The notes under the pieces were generated by a model, which saw nothing but the letters and a program-made list of their open reading frames with translations, did no database searches and was not told the DNA's origin. This document shows positions 17,268-25,549 of a DNA stretch of 64,000 bases, in pieces. The stretch is from NCBI GenBank assembly GCA_964645765.1, contig CAZYBE010000009.1:1-64000 (forward strand), read 5' to 3'. The DNA is from CAZGMN01 sp964645765. Its GTDB lineage: Bacteria > Acidobacteriota > Aminicenantia > Aminicenantales > Aminicenantaceae. Made by a program: the position numbers and the translations under genes. Each line of letters begins with the position of its first letter. The first letter of the stretch is position 1.

Positions 17268-18140
17268 ATGAAAAAAGTCATAACCCGAAGGGATTTTATC
17301 AAGGGAAGCACCTTTGCAGTCTTGGGAGCTGCCATAGGATTTCCCTCTCAACAGGCAAAAAAGACAAAAGTTATCCTCATCCGCCATGCCGAGGTCATCG
17401 ATGAAAACTCAAAGATTAACGAGGAGATCATTAAAAAAATGCTGGATGAGGCCGTGATGACCCTGCTCGGCAAGGATGACCCGGTTAAAGCTTTTCAAGA
17501 ACTGGTGAAGCCCGATGAAGTTGTCGGGATCAAGACAAATGTCTGGTCCTATCTTCCTACTCCCCCAGAGGTCGAGAGGTCAATCGAGAGCCGGCTGGTC
17601 GATGCCGGAGTCAAGAAAGAGAATATCAGTATCGATGACCACGGCGTGCGGACAAACCCGATTTTCCTCAAGGCAACCTCACTCATCAACGCCAGGCCTC
17701 TCCGGACGCACTACCTTGCTGGCGTCTCCGGCTGTATCAAAAATTACATCATGTTCGCCGAATCTCAAGAGGCCCTTCATCCAAACAACTGCTCGGAGCT
17801 CGGCTCTGTCTTCAAGTTTCCCCAGGTTTATGGCAAGACTCGCTTGAATATCCTTTGCGCACTGACCCCGCAGTATCATGGAAGAGGCCCTCACCACTTC
17901 AGCCGGAGGTATGTCTGGAATTATAACGGCCTTATTGTCAGCCAAGACCCGGTTGCAGTTGATACAGTTGGCTTGAGGCTCATCATGGCCAAGCGGGCTG
18001 AGCAACTGGGAAAGGAGCTCGCGATACCTCCTGTCCCGAGACATATAGAAGTGGCTGATGTCAAGTATGGATTGGGCACGAGCAATATTAACATGATTGA
18101 CCTGGTCAAGCTGGGCTGGAAAGAGAATATCCTGATTTAA
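17268..18140 (+). CDS. Tat-exported DUF362 protein
   Basis: 290 aa. Twin-arginine-like signal TRRDFIKGSTFAVLGAAIG at residues 6-24. DUF362 domain seen as VGIKTNVWSYLPTPPEVERSIESRLVDAGV, SGCIKNYIMFAE and VSQDPVAVDTVGLRLI. It lacks the ferredoxin-type CxxCxxC of longer DUF362 proteins, so it is the short secreted form. Function unknown. The LVIVD-repeat gene starts 17 bp after its stop, so the pair is probably one transcript. A TATAAT-like box lies near 17116 but without a good -35. Confidence 0.83.
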   Translation: MKKVITRRDFIKGSTFAVLGAAIGFPSQQAKKTKVILIRHAEVIDENSKINEEIIKKMLDEAVMTLLGKDDPVKAFQELVKPDEVVGIKTNVWSYLPTPPEVERSIESRLVDAGVKKENISIDDHGVRTNPIFLKATSLINARPLRTHYLAGVSGCIKNYIMFAESQEALHPNNCSELGSVFKFPQVYGKTRLNILCALTPQYHGRGPHHFSRRYVWNYNGLIVSQDPVAVDTVGLRLIMAKRAEQLGKELAIPPVPRHIEVADVKYGLGTSNINMIDLVKLGWKENILI

Positions 18141-18157
18141 GGCAGGGAGAAGGAACA

Positions 18158-19990
18158 ATGCCTGTAATAAAAAAAATCCTCTTGGCAATAGTCATCATAG
18201 CACTCGCCTTTTCAACCAGAGCCGAATTATCGCCGGCGAATATCGAATACGTCAGCAGCACACTCTGGTCAAAAGCCTATGATCTGAAAATAGTCGGAGA
18301 TTATGCCTATTGTGCTTTCTTGAACGGCCTTGTTATTCTCAATATGTCAAACAAGAAAAAACCTGAATTTGTCTCCCAGCTCTTTCTCGGCGGCGGGTTC
18401 GGCATAGATTCAAAAGATAACCTGATTTTTGTCGCGGCAGGAAAAAAAGGTCTGAAGATAGTAGATGTCTCAGACCTCAAAGCGCCCACTCTCAAGAGCT
18501 CATACGATACTCATGGAGAAGCGCGAGGAATAGCCGTAAAAGGCGATTATGCCTATGTTGCAGGCGGTGCTTCGGGCCTTCAGATAATAGATGTCGGCAA
18601 TCCCTCCGCGCCCAAGCTTGCCTCTTTTTTGGATACGTCCGGCTCAGCAGAAGGCATCACCCTGAATGGTAATTATGCCTTCATTGCCGACAAGGAAGCC
18701 GGTCTTCAGATAATAGATATCAGCTCTCCTTCAGCTCCCAGACTCTCAGGCTCCTATGATACACCCGGCACAGCCGAGAGAGTGGCTGTAGCCGGAAGTT
18801 ATGCTTATGTTGCCGACGGCTCGCCAGGCTTACAGGTCGTCGACATCAGCCATCCAGACGCTCCGACTCTTGCCGCCACTTTCCAGACTTCAGGCTATGC
18901 TCATGGAGTGGCAGTAAGCAACGATTACGCCTGTGTGGGGAATATTTACGACGGGGCCTTCCAAATAATAAACATCAGCAAGCCAAAGGCTCCGGCCCTG
19001 GTTGCCACCCGCAAGTACACCATGTACAACGAAGCCTGGGATGTGGGGATGAGCGGCGATTATGCTTATGTCGTGGATTATTTCGCAGGCATCCATATTC
19101 TCTCCCTCACCAACCCCTCCAATCCCGTGCTCATCGGATTGTATTACACTCCAGGTTCAATCATCTGCGCAGCGGTGAAAGGAAATTATCTCTATGCTGT
19201 CGGAGACCTTTCCGGTTTGCAGATAGTCGATATCAGCGATCCTTCCCGGCCGCAGCTTGCGGGCTCATTAGGACGCATGCGCGGTGTTCATGGATTGGCT
19301 ATGAGGGGGGACTATGTCTACATCACGGACAGATGGTCTTTAAGCGTATTCAACGTCAGCGAGCCGACGAAGATAAAAAATCTGAAGACATTTGCCTTGC
19401 CTGGTGTGCCGCGAGCCATAATCGTCCGCGCAAACTATGCTTATGTGACATCCGACCATTCCGGATTTCATGTCATCGATATCAGCAATCCCTCTGCGCC
19501 TTCAATCGTCGGCTCCTATGGAATGGAAGGCTTTGCCTACGGCCTGGATGTGGAAGGAGATTATGCTTACATTGCCAACAGCGACACCGGTTTTCACATC
19601 GTGGATATCCGGACGCCTTCTTCGCCCAAGCCGGCAGGCTCATTCAGAACACCTGGCCTTGCCTCTGGGGTCGCGGTAAGGGATAAATACGCTTATCTGG
19701 CTGACGGGCCTTCAGGGCTTCAGGTATTAGATGTCAGCCATCCCTCTTCCCCGCAAATAATAGGTTCTTTAAAAATGGACGGCTATGCCAATGGAATAGC
19801 TATCGAGGGAAATTTTGCTTTCCTCACAGATGAGACTTCAGGTGTCAAGAAAATCGACATCAGCAATCCAAAGGCTCCCAAGCTTGTCAGCTCATTTGGA
19901 ACTCCAGGGGAACCAGCCAGCGTCGTCATCCGCGGCGAATACATCATCCTCCCTGATGCCTATTCGCTAATGATCCTGAAAAGCAACTAA
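18158..19990 (+). CDS. LVIVD-repeat beta-propeller protein (secreted)
   Basis: 610 aa. Signal peptide residues 1-22. About 13 near-identical repeats of about 42 residues, consensus 'GDYAYVADG.sGLQIIDISnPSAPkLaGSydTpG.A.GVAV', the LVIVD repeat that builds a beta-propeller on the cell surface. No catalytic motif. The high repeat identity suggests recent internal duplication. It follows the DUF362 gene in an apparent operon; ribosome site GGGAGAAGGA. The next gene begins about 120 bp on. Confidence 0.9.
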   Translation: MPVIKKILLAIVIIALAFSTRAELSPANIEYVSSTLWSKAYDLKIVGDYAYCAFLNGLVILNMSNKKKPEFVSQLFLGGGFGIDSKDNLIFVAAGKKGLKIVDVSDLKAPTLKSSYDTHGEARGIAVKGDYAYVAGGASGLQIIDVGNPSAPKLASFLDTSGSAEGITLNGNYAFIADKEAGLQIIDISSPSAPRLSGSYDTPGTAERVAVAGSYAYVADGSPGLQVVDISHPDAPTLAATFQTSGYAHGVAVSNDYACVGNIYDGAFQIINISKPKAPALVATRKYTMYNEAWDVGMSGDYAYVVDYFAGIHILSLTNPSNPVLIGLYYTPGSIICAAVKGNYLYAVGDLSGLQIVDISDPSRPQLAGSLGRMRGVHGLAMRGDYVYITDRWSLSVFNVSEPTKIKNLKTFALPGVPRAIIVRANYAYVTSDHSGFHVIDISNPSAPSIVGSYGMEGFAYGLDVEGDYAYIANSDTGFHIVDIRTPSSPKPAGSFRTPGLASGVAVRDKYAYLADGPSGLQVLDVSHPSSPQIIGSLKMDGYANGIAIEGNFAFLTDETSGVKKIDISNPKAPKLVSSFGTPGEPASVVIRGEYIILPDAYSLMILKSN

Positions 19991-20108
19991 CTCGAAACCT
20001 CTGCGCGCAAGCCTTAAGAGTATCCCAGTGAAAAAAATCCTTGATTTTGAGCGTCTATTATAACTGGGCCGAAGTACCATAAATTTTCCATTGATAGTGA
20101 GGGAAAAA

Positions 20109-20678
20109 ATGAAATTTATGAAGAAGACTCTGTCAGATTTCATAATAATTTTTATGGGGATTCTTTTTATTTCACTCGTTCTCAGAGCCTCAGCAGGGGA
20201 AAAAAATTGCGCTCAAAATATATCCGGCGAAGGAAGTCTCCTCCTTGGAGGTTTATTGGGCGAAGAAAGATACCTTCAAACCCTATCTGGGCAAGGAAGA
20301 TTAATCCTCGTTATTTTTGATTTCGAGAGCCTTTCCTGTCCGCTCTGTCTGGACTCTTTTAAAAACTTTTGTGAAGCGCTTCAATCCAAAGGCCAACAGA
20401 ATTCAGCCATTGGAATCTTGACTTACAGAAATCCAGAGAGTGAAAAAGCCCTCGATAACTATACAAAGATTATTGAAAAAAAGCTGCGCGGCTTTATTAT
20501 CGGAAACAACATTGAGTTCCCCATTCTCCTCGATAAATTTCACATCTTTGAAGGAATGAACCTCAAAGAGGCGGCCATCTTCCTCTTTGACTTCTCAAAG
20601 GGAATGCTAAAAAAATACACCTTCCCTTTAACAAGAAAACATCTCAATGAAATTTTTGTCGGCCAGGAAAAAGATTAA
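20109..20678 (+). CDS. Exported thioredoxin-like protein with CPLC motif
   Basis: 189 aa. Hydrophobic N-terminal segment (FIIIFMGILFISLVLRASAG) is a signal or anchor. ILVIFDFESLSCPLCLDSFKNFCEAL looks like the beta1-CxxC-alpha1 element of a thioredoxin fold with active-site CPLC. The downstream part has GNNIEFPILLDKFHIFE, as in TlpA/peroxiredoxin-like proteins. Thiol-disulfide exchange or redox sensing outside the cytoplasm is the likely role. ATG at 20109 has GAGGG upstream; a TTG at 20091 would add six residues without support. Confidence 0.65.
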   Translation: MKFMKKTLSDFIIIFMGILFISLVLRASAGEKNCAQNISGEGSLLLGGLLGEERYLQTLSGQGRLILVIFDFESLSCPLCLDSFKNFCEALQSKGQQNSAIGILTYRNPESEKALDNYTKIIEKKLRGFIIGNNIEFPILLDKFHIFEGMNLKEAAIFLFDFSKGMLKKYTFPLTRKHLNEIFVGQEKD

Positions 20679-20696
20679 TTCTTCCCCCTTCTCCGA

Positions 20697-21290
20697 CTAT
20701 GGGGACTGCTTCAAAATCTCCTCGCCAAAATCAAGGCAGTCCTTTCTCTGAAGCCTGTCATAGTCCTCGAAAGGACGATTGCCTCGCTGATAAAAGCCTT
20801 CGAGCATCTTGTAATCATCCGGGCTCAGCAGCTTCTTTGTCAGCCGGCCGGGGAAAGACTTCTTGAGAACTGACTTTGCGCCGCAAAGATTGGCCAGCTG
20901 GTCCAGAGCCTGATTGGCACGCTCGCTCCCTCCTCCGCCGCAGACAACAAAAACAGCCTTTATTTTGCTGGAAATGAGCGAAGTATTTTTACTGATGTAG
21001 GATTCCAGAGGCTCGGCAATTTTTCCGCCATAGATTCCAGAGCCGATGATCAAATACTCAAATGAAGAAAGGTCGGGATTCTCTCGGGCATCAAAAACAT
21101 CAGCGATGGCGCCCATTCCTTCAGAGACCCAGACCGCAGCATCCCGATTGCTCCCGTAACGGGTGCCAAAAAGAACAGCCCATTTGTTCTTGCCGGGGTT
21201 GGGGAAGAATTTAAGAGGATAACCTTCAGAAACTAAAAAAGTTATCCCGCCGCCAAGCAAAGCCGATTTTATGAATTTTCTTCTTTCCAT
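20697..21290 (-). CDS. Tat-signal flavodoxin-domain protein (HemG-like fold)
   Basis: 197 aa. Starts MERRKFIKSALLGGGITFLVSEG, a twin-arginine-like signal of the RRKFIK type. The flavodoxin domain follows: KWAVLFGTRYGSNRDAAVWVSEGM (FMN phosphate loop, TRYGS in place of T-x-T-x-x), YLIIGSGIYGGKIAEPLESYI and KAVFVVCGGGGS. It resembles the Flavodoxin_5 group that includes HemG. An exported flavodoxin is unusual because FMN must be loaded before Tat export. AAAGGAGGTC ribosome site. Convergent with the thioredoxin-like gene (18 bp gap). Confidence 0.75.
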   Translation of the reverse strand: MERRKFIKSALLGGGITFLVSEGYPLKFFPNPGKNKWAVLFGTRYGSNRDAAVWVSEGMGAIADVFDARENPDLSSFEYLIIGSGIYGGKIAEPLESYISKNTSLISSKIKAVFVVCGGGGSERANQALDQLANLCGAKSVLKKSFPGRLTKKLLSPDDYKMLEGFYQRGNRPFEDYDRLQRKDCLDFGEEILKQSP

Positions 21291-21376
21291 TTGACCTCCT
21301 TTGAAAGCAATCGAATTTTATCTCATAAACGAAAAAAGTTAAATATAAAAATTACCAGGATACAGAGCAACCGTGG

Positions 21377-21382
21377 TATAAT
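21377..21382 (+). promoter_or_regulatory. -10 box TATAAT ahead of the metzincin-TPR gene
   Basis: Perfect TATAAT 18 bases before the ATG at 21401. No convincing -35 at 16-18 bases upstream. The implied start of transcription near 21389 leaves only about 12 leader bases and no ribosome site, so the mRNA may be leaderless or nearly so. Confidence 0.4.
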
Positions 21383-21400
21383 CAAAAAAATTATTTGAAT

Positions 21401-23347
21401 ATGAAACTTTTTTGCCCGCCAAGGCTTGTTTTCCAGAGAACATCAATCGCAATCTCTCTTTTATTTCTCTTTATCAATAATGCTTTTCCCCAAGCTGAAT
21501 CTTCCCGAGTCGTCAACTTCAAAGTTGCCGCCGATGAGGAATTCAGGAGCAGCGAGAGGTGGCCGGTAGATATTCGACAACTGATAAAAGAAGCTTCCAA
21601 AGCTTTTGAAAGCCATTTTAACATAAGATTTGAAGTCAAGGCTTTTGAGAACTGGCCCTCGGACAACACCATAAAATCCACCCTGGAATTGTTGAATGAC
21701 CTGAGAAAAAAAGTCACCAAGGGAGACAATGATATCGTCTTAGGCTTCACCTCCCAGCCTCGCCTCATTAACGACGTCTCTGGAGTCGCAACTTACCTTA
21801 ATGGCTATGTCGTTGTCAGGGAACTGCCGTCAAAACTCGACATGAAATTCATATTGATCCACGAGCTCTCCCACCTCTTTGGAGCGATTAACCTCAATGA
21901 CAGAAACTCTATCATGAACGGCGAAAACCCCGGTCATGAATTCGACGAATTCACCACCCGCATTATTCTTTTGAACAAAGACCGGAACTTCAATCCCAAT
22001 ATTTTCCCTTTATCCAAGGACAAACTCGACGAAGCCATATCTATCTACAATCAGAGGAAAAAACTCAACCTGAAAGAGATTGACATCATCATTCAATTGG
22101 CCATCTTTGGCTTAGAGAAAAAAGACTATGATTCAGTCATCAGAGAATGCCAGCAGGCCGTTCAAATAGACCCGAATTTGGCAGAGACCTATAATCTTTT
22201 AGGAATTGCCTACCGAAGGAAAGGGGAAGTCGACCAGGCCATAATCTACTACCAGAAAGCCCTTCAACTCCAGCCGGAACTCCCTGAAGTTCATTACAAT
22301 CTGGGAATAGCCTACAACAAGAAAGGCATGCTTGATGAATCGATAGCAGAATACAATAAGGCTATCGAGCTCAATCCTTATTATGCTCTGGCTTATTCTA
22401 ATTTAGGGCTTATCTATCTCGAGAAGAAAATGGCTGAGAAAGCCATCGAGGCCAGCCAGAGGGCTTTGGAGATTTATCCTCAACTGGCCACTGCTCTCTC
22501 GGTCTTGGGAGCAGCTTATATCCTCAAAAACAAATTTGAAGAGGCTGAAGACTTTTCTCGCAGAGCATTGGAGGCAGACCCTGAGCTCGCTGGCGCTCAT
22601 AACAATCTGGGTAGCATCTATTTCAGTAAAAGAATGGTTGACCAGGCTATCGATGAGTACTTGAAAGCCTTGGAGAAAGACCCTGGCTATGGAGAAGCTC
22701 ATTACAATCTTGGCCTGGCCTATTTGTTCAAGGGGTCCATTGACCAAGCGACCGAGAAATTCTTGGCAGCGATTCCGCTCAAGCCCGACTATTATCAGGC
22801 TTACTCGAATCTGGCTGCCTGTTATCTCGAGAAAAAACTTCCTGATAAGGCCATTGAAGCCTGCCTCAAAGCCATTGAAATAAATCCCGACTATGCCAAT
22901 GCCTATTCCAACCTTGGTTATGCTTACCTTCTCCAAGGCATGATGAAAGAGGCGGAGGCTGCTTGCCAGAGAGCGATTGCCCTTAATCCGACAATTGCCG
23001 AGCCTCACAATCATCTGGGAATAATCCTGGAAAAACAAGAAAAAGTTGAGGAAGCAAAGGCTGAATACTTGAAAGCCATCGAATTAAAGCCAGAGTATCT
23101 GGAGGCCCATTTCAACCTGGCCAATCTCTACTTCAAGAAAAACCTTCTTTCTGAATCAGAGCTTCATTATAAGAAAGTCATAGAAATCAAGCCTGGATTT
23201 GCTCAAGCTTACAACAACCTCGCCGTTGTCTATTATTACCAGAAAGATTACGATCTGGCCTTTGAAAACATGAAAAAGGCCGAGGAGTTAGGGTCAACAG
23301 TCCATCCTGATTTCAAAAAAGAACTCCTAAAAAAGATTAAAAAATAG
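21401..23347 (+). CDS. Secreted metzincin-like protease domain fused to about 12 TPRs
   Basis: 648 aa. Signal peptide to about residue 31. Residues about 35-200 form a small zinc-protease-like domain with HELSHLFGAIN (first His at residue 154) and a Met-turn-like SIMN 15 residues later. The third metal position of HExxHxxGxxH/D is Asn here. From about residue 205 to the end there are about 12 canonical TPR units, for example AETYNLLGIAYRRKGEVDQA and PEVHYNLGIAYNKKGMLDES. The fusion suggests a protein-assembly or peptide-handling role in the envelope. No ribosome site; see the -10 box at 21377. Confidence 0.85.
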   Translation: MKLFCPPRLVFQRTSIAISLLFLFINNAFPQAESSRVVNFKVAADEEFRSSERWPVDIRQLIKEASKAFESHFNIRFEVKAFENWPSDNTIKSTLELLNDLRKKVTKGDNDIVLGFTSQPRLINDVSGVATYLNGYVVVRELPSKLDMKFILIHELSHLFGAINLNDRNSIMNGENPGHEFDEFTTRIILLNKDRNFNPNIFPLSKDKLDEAISIYNQRKKLNLKEIDIIIQLAIFGLEKKDYDSVIRECQQAVQIDPNLAETYNLLGIAYRRKGEVDQAIIYYQKALQLQPELPEVHYNLGIAYNKKGMLDESIAEYNKAIELNPYYALAYSNLGLIYLEKKMAEKAIEASQRALEIYPQLATALSVLGAAYILKNKFEEAEDFSRRALEADPELAGAHNNLGSIYFSKRMVDQAIDEYLKALEKDPGYGEAHYNLGLAYLFKGSIDQATEKFLAAIPLKPDYYQAYSNLAACYLEKKLPDKAIEACLKAIEINPDYANAYSNLGYAYLLQGMMKEAEAACQRAIALNPTIAEPHNHLGIILEKQEKVEEAKAEYLKAIELKPEYLEAHFNLANLYFKKNLLSESELHYKKVIEIKPGFAQAYNNLAVVYYYQKDYDLAFENMKKAEELGSTVHPDFKKELLKKIKK

Positions 23348-23352
23348 AGCCT

Positions 23353-23530
23353 GGAGGCAACTTGGAGGGGGAACCGCTTCGCGTTCCCCCTTCCAACGGT
23401 CGCTTCGCTCCCTGCCTCCCCTTCTCGGGCGTGGTATAAGCCCACGCCCTCCGACCAAGGGGGCATACCCCCTTGGAGCCCCCGACGATCGGTTCTCCGC
23501 GGCAAGCCGCGGGCATATGAACCGATCGTC
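23353..23530. repeat. Cluster of four perfect hairpins, GC-rich
   Basis: Four adjacent stems: GGGGGAAC/GTTCCCCC (23367-23390), GGGCGTGG/CCACGCCC (23427-23449), CCAAGGGGG/CCCCCTTGG (23455-23476), and GACGATCGGTTC/GAACCGATCGTC (23484-23530), whose loop holds a second stem CCGCGGC/GCCGCGG. An outer GGAGGCA/TGCCTCC encloses the first. Far higher GC than its surroundings. It occupies the whole gap between the convergent metzincin-TPR and DUF2784-like genes, and the last arm overlaps the latter's stop. Confidence 0.85.
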
Positions 23531-23918
23531 AGGCTGAATCCTTTCTCTTACTCTTCCTTCTCCAGTCTCTGACGTTTGTATATGTCGAGGCAAAAAGAGA
23601 CAGGAGTAGGAAGAGAACGGCAAAAAAATCGACAAGCGTCTCATTCATGTCTAGCCCGGTCAGGGAATCGATGAGAAATTTCGTGTAGGTCGTTGGCATA
23701 TCGGTGTAACCCAATTTCATCCTCACTTGCCAGTGCCAATCCGTGGAGGGACAGTAGCCAAAACCATACCAGATCCCGAGAACAGTCCAAGAAAAGGCTG
23801 TTAATAAGATGACAATGAAATTCGCTATCCTCGTCTTCCTCCAGATCCAGCCGAAGAGAATGAAGACCATCAGCGCTGAATGGAAGGCGAAAAAGAATTT
23901 ATCCAGAAAAGCGTACAC
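23529..23918 (-). CDS. DUF2784-like integral membrane protein
   Basis: 129 aa with three to four TM helices. FFFAFHSALMVFILFGWIW at the N terminus and WYGFGYCPSTDWHWQVRMKLGY in the middle match the DUF2784 pattern (helix, then a conserved Cys-Pro-x-Thr/Ser loop and R-x-x-x-G-Y). The C terminus is Lys/Arg-rich and cytosolic. Function unknown. Start is GTG at 23918 with CGGAG eight bases upstream. Family assignment is by memory of the motif, so moderately sure. Confidence 0.65.
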   Translation of the reverse strand: MYAFLDKFFFAFHSALMVFILFGWIWRKTRIANFIVILLTAFSWTVLGIWYGFGYCPSTDWHWQVRMKLGYTDMPTTYTKFLIDSLTGLDMNETLVDFFAVLFLLLSLFASTYTNVRDWRRKSKRKDSA

Positions 23919-24036
23919 AGATTTCTCCGGACTTTTTTAAAAACTAAAGATTGGCTTTTTCAAAGATTCTCTATTCGTTAATTTTCCCATATTATGTTTA
24001 TTATAAAAAAAAGAATAAATAGAATAAACAAAAATA

Positions 24037-24084
24037 GAGAATGGCGTTAAAAATCCGATTGGGAGCGAGGCTATCTCCTAAAAG
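24037..24084 (-). repeat. Half copy of the 183 bp palindromic element
   Basis: On the minus strand it reads CCTTTTAGGAGATAGCC, TCGCTCCCAATCGGATTTT and TAACGCCATTCTC, that is, the left outer 48 bp of the full element almost unchanged. It ends at the same internal point (CCATTCTC) as the half copy at 10711. Translating it forward gives MALKIRLGAR, a spurious N-terminal extension of the next gene. Confidence 0.8.
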
Positions 24085-24157
24085 GTCTTCTGATCACCTA
24101 ATTGGAAATTCTTTCCATTCTTTGACAACCACAGGAAACAATACTATTTTATTTTTA

Positions 24158-24460
24158 ATGAAGGAAAGTTATCCCTCTGTCCTGACTCCAGACAGCAAAG
24201 CTTTCAACCCTCTAGATATCGCTTATCAAACCGAAGAAATCATCTACAAGGAAAAGGCGAGAAAATATACTCACTTTTACTGCACCGGTGTTTATGGCGG
24301 GATTTCAACAGGTTATACAGTCGGCTGTTGTTTGAGATGCGTCTTCTGCTGGGTCGACTGGTCACGGGATTTCCCTTTTCAGGAAGGCGATTTCTATTCT
24401 CCCCAGCAGGTTTTCCATAATCTTGCCGGCAATGCTCGACTCGATTTTGCTATCATATAA
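24158..24460 (+). pseudogene. Truncated radical SAM protein (N-terminal part only)
   Basis: 101 aa from the ATG at 24158. It contains a complete radical SAM cluster motif GCCLRCVFCWVDWSRDFP and continues FYSPQQVFHNL, but then runs out as AGNARLDFAII-stop, where family members continue for at least 150 more residues. The stop is only 2 bp before amrS. I infer a deletion fused the 5' third of one radical SAM gene to the promoter or leader of amrS. A reading from 24041 would include the repeat-encoded MALKIRLGAR and is not supported. Confidence 0.65.
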
Positions 24461-24462
24461 AC

Positions 24463-25485
24463 ATGCATGAAGCCATTCTCTACGAAAAATTATCCGGTAA
24501 AAGCGTCCGATGCCACATCTGCCAGAGAAGATGTCTGGTCAAGGATAAGCAAAGAGGATACTGCCGGACGAGGCTCAATCGCGATGGAAAGCTTTTCAGC
24601 CTAATCTTCGGCTTTGTCTCTACGATCATGGTCTCTCCGATCGAGAAAAAGCCTGTCTATCATTTTTTCCCTGGGTCAAGATGGCTCTCTCTTGGAAGCT
24701 ATGGCTGTAACTTCCGCTGCCCTGGCTGCCAGAACTGGGATATCGCTCACTCGGAAGTGAGAGAGGAGATAAGATTGGGGAAGATGACTCGGCCTGAAGA
24801 ATTGGTCAGGATTGCCCAGAAAAGCAAGTGCCTGGGAATCTCCTGGACCTATAACGAGCCGACTCTCTGGTTTGAATTTACTCTGGAAGGGGCAAAGCTG
24901 GCGAAAAAAAATAACCTATACACCAATTATGTCACCAACGGCTTCATCACTCCTGAAGCTCTGGACCTCATCGGTCCTTATCTGGATGTCTTTCGGGTCG
25001 ATCTAAAAGGATTCTCCAATGATTCTTATAAACAGATTGCCAATGTCGATGACTTCTCTGGAATCCTGGAAGTGATCAAGAGAGCCAAGGGAAAATGGAA
25101 GATGCATGTCGAGATAGTGACCAATATCATCCCTGGAATGAACGACAGAGAAGAAGACCTGAGCCGGATGGCTTCCTGGATCTCGAGCGCGCTGGGCAAA
25201 GATACTCCCTGGCATGTCACCCGTTTTTTCCCTCACCTCAAACTCTCCCATTTTCAGCCCACGCCGATAGAAACCTTGGAAAAGATAAGGGAGATTGGCT
25301 TGAGCAAGGGCTTGAATTATGTCTATTTAGGAAATGTCTTCGGCAGTAAAGGAGAAAATACATTCTGCCCCGGCTGCGGCCAGACTCTCGTAGTCAGGGA
25401 AGGATTGGAGGCGAAAGAAATTCTCTTGATTCAGGGAAGATGTAAATTCTGCAATCAAGAAATCGCCGGGAGATTCGAAGGCTGA
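24463..25485 (+). CDS. amrS: AmmeMemoRadiSam-system radical SAM enzyme
   Basis: 340 aa. Two Cys-rich regions bracket the barrel: N-terminal VRCHICQRRCLVKDKQRGYCRTR (PflA-related family motif), radical SAM CNFRCPGCQNWDIAH, and a C-terminal zinc-ribbon-like CPGCGQ...CKFCNQE. This arrangement, with STIMVSPIEKKPVYHFFPGS and WTYNEPTLWFEF, is that of AmrS, a partner of Memo and AMMECR1 proteins of unknown chemistry. Neither partner is in this window. ATG 2 bp after the truncated gene's stop and no ribosome site, so it may rely on coupling. Confidence 0.9.
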   Translation: MHEAILYEKLSGKSVRCHICQRRCLVKDKQRGYCRTRLNRDGKLFSLIFGFVSTIMVSPIEKKPVYHFFPGSRWLSLGSYGCNFRCPGCQNWDIAHSEVREEIRLGKMTRPEELVRIAQKSKCLGISWTYNEPTLWFEFTLEGAKLAKKNNLYTNYVTNGFITPEALDLIGPYLDVFRVDLKGFSNDSYKQIANVDDFSGILEVIKRAKGKWKMHVEIVTNIIPGMNDREEDLSRMASWISSALGKDTPWHVTRFFPHLKLSHFQPTPIETLEKIREIGLSKGLNYVYLGNVFGSKGENTFCPGCGQTLVVREGLEAKEILLIQGRCKFCNQEIAGRFEG

Positions 25486-25549
25486 GATGATGAAATGCCG
25501 CATGGTTGAGCAGCGGTTCAAATCTTTTAAGCCTTATACAAAAAAATAT

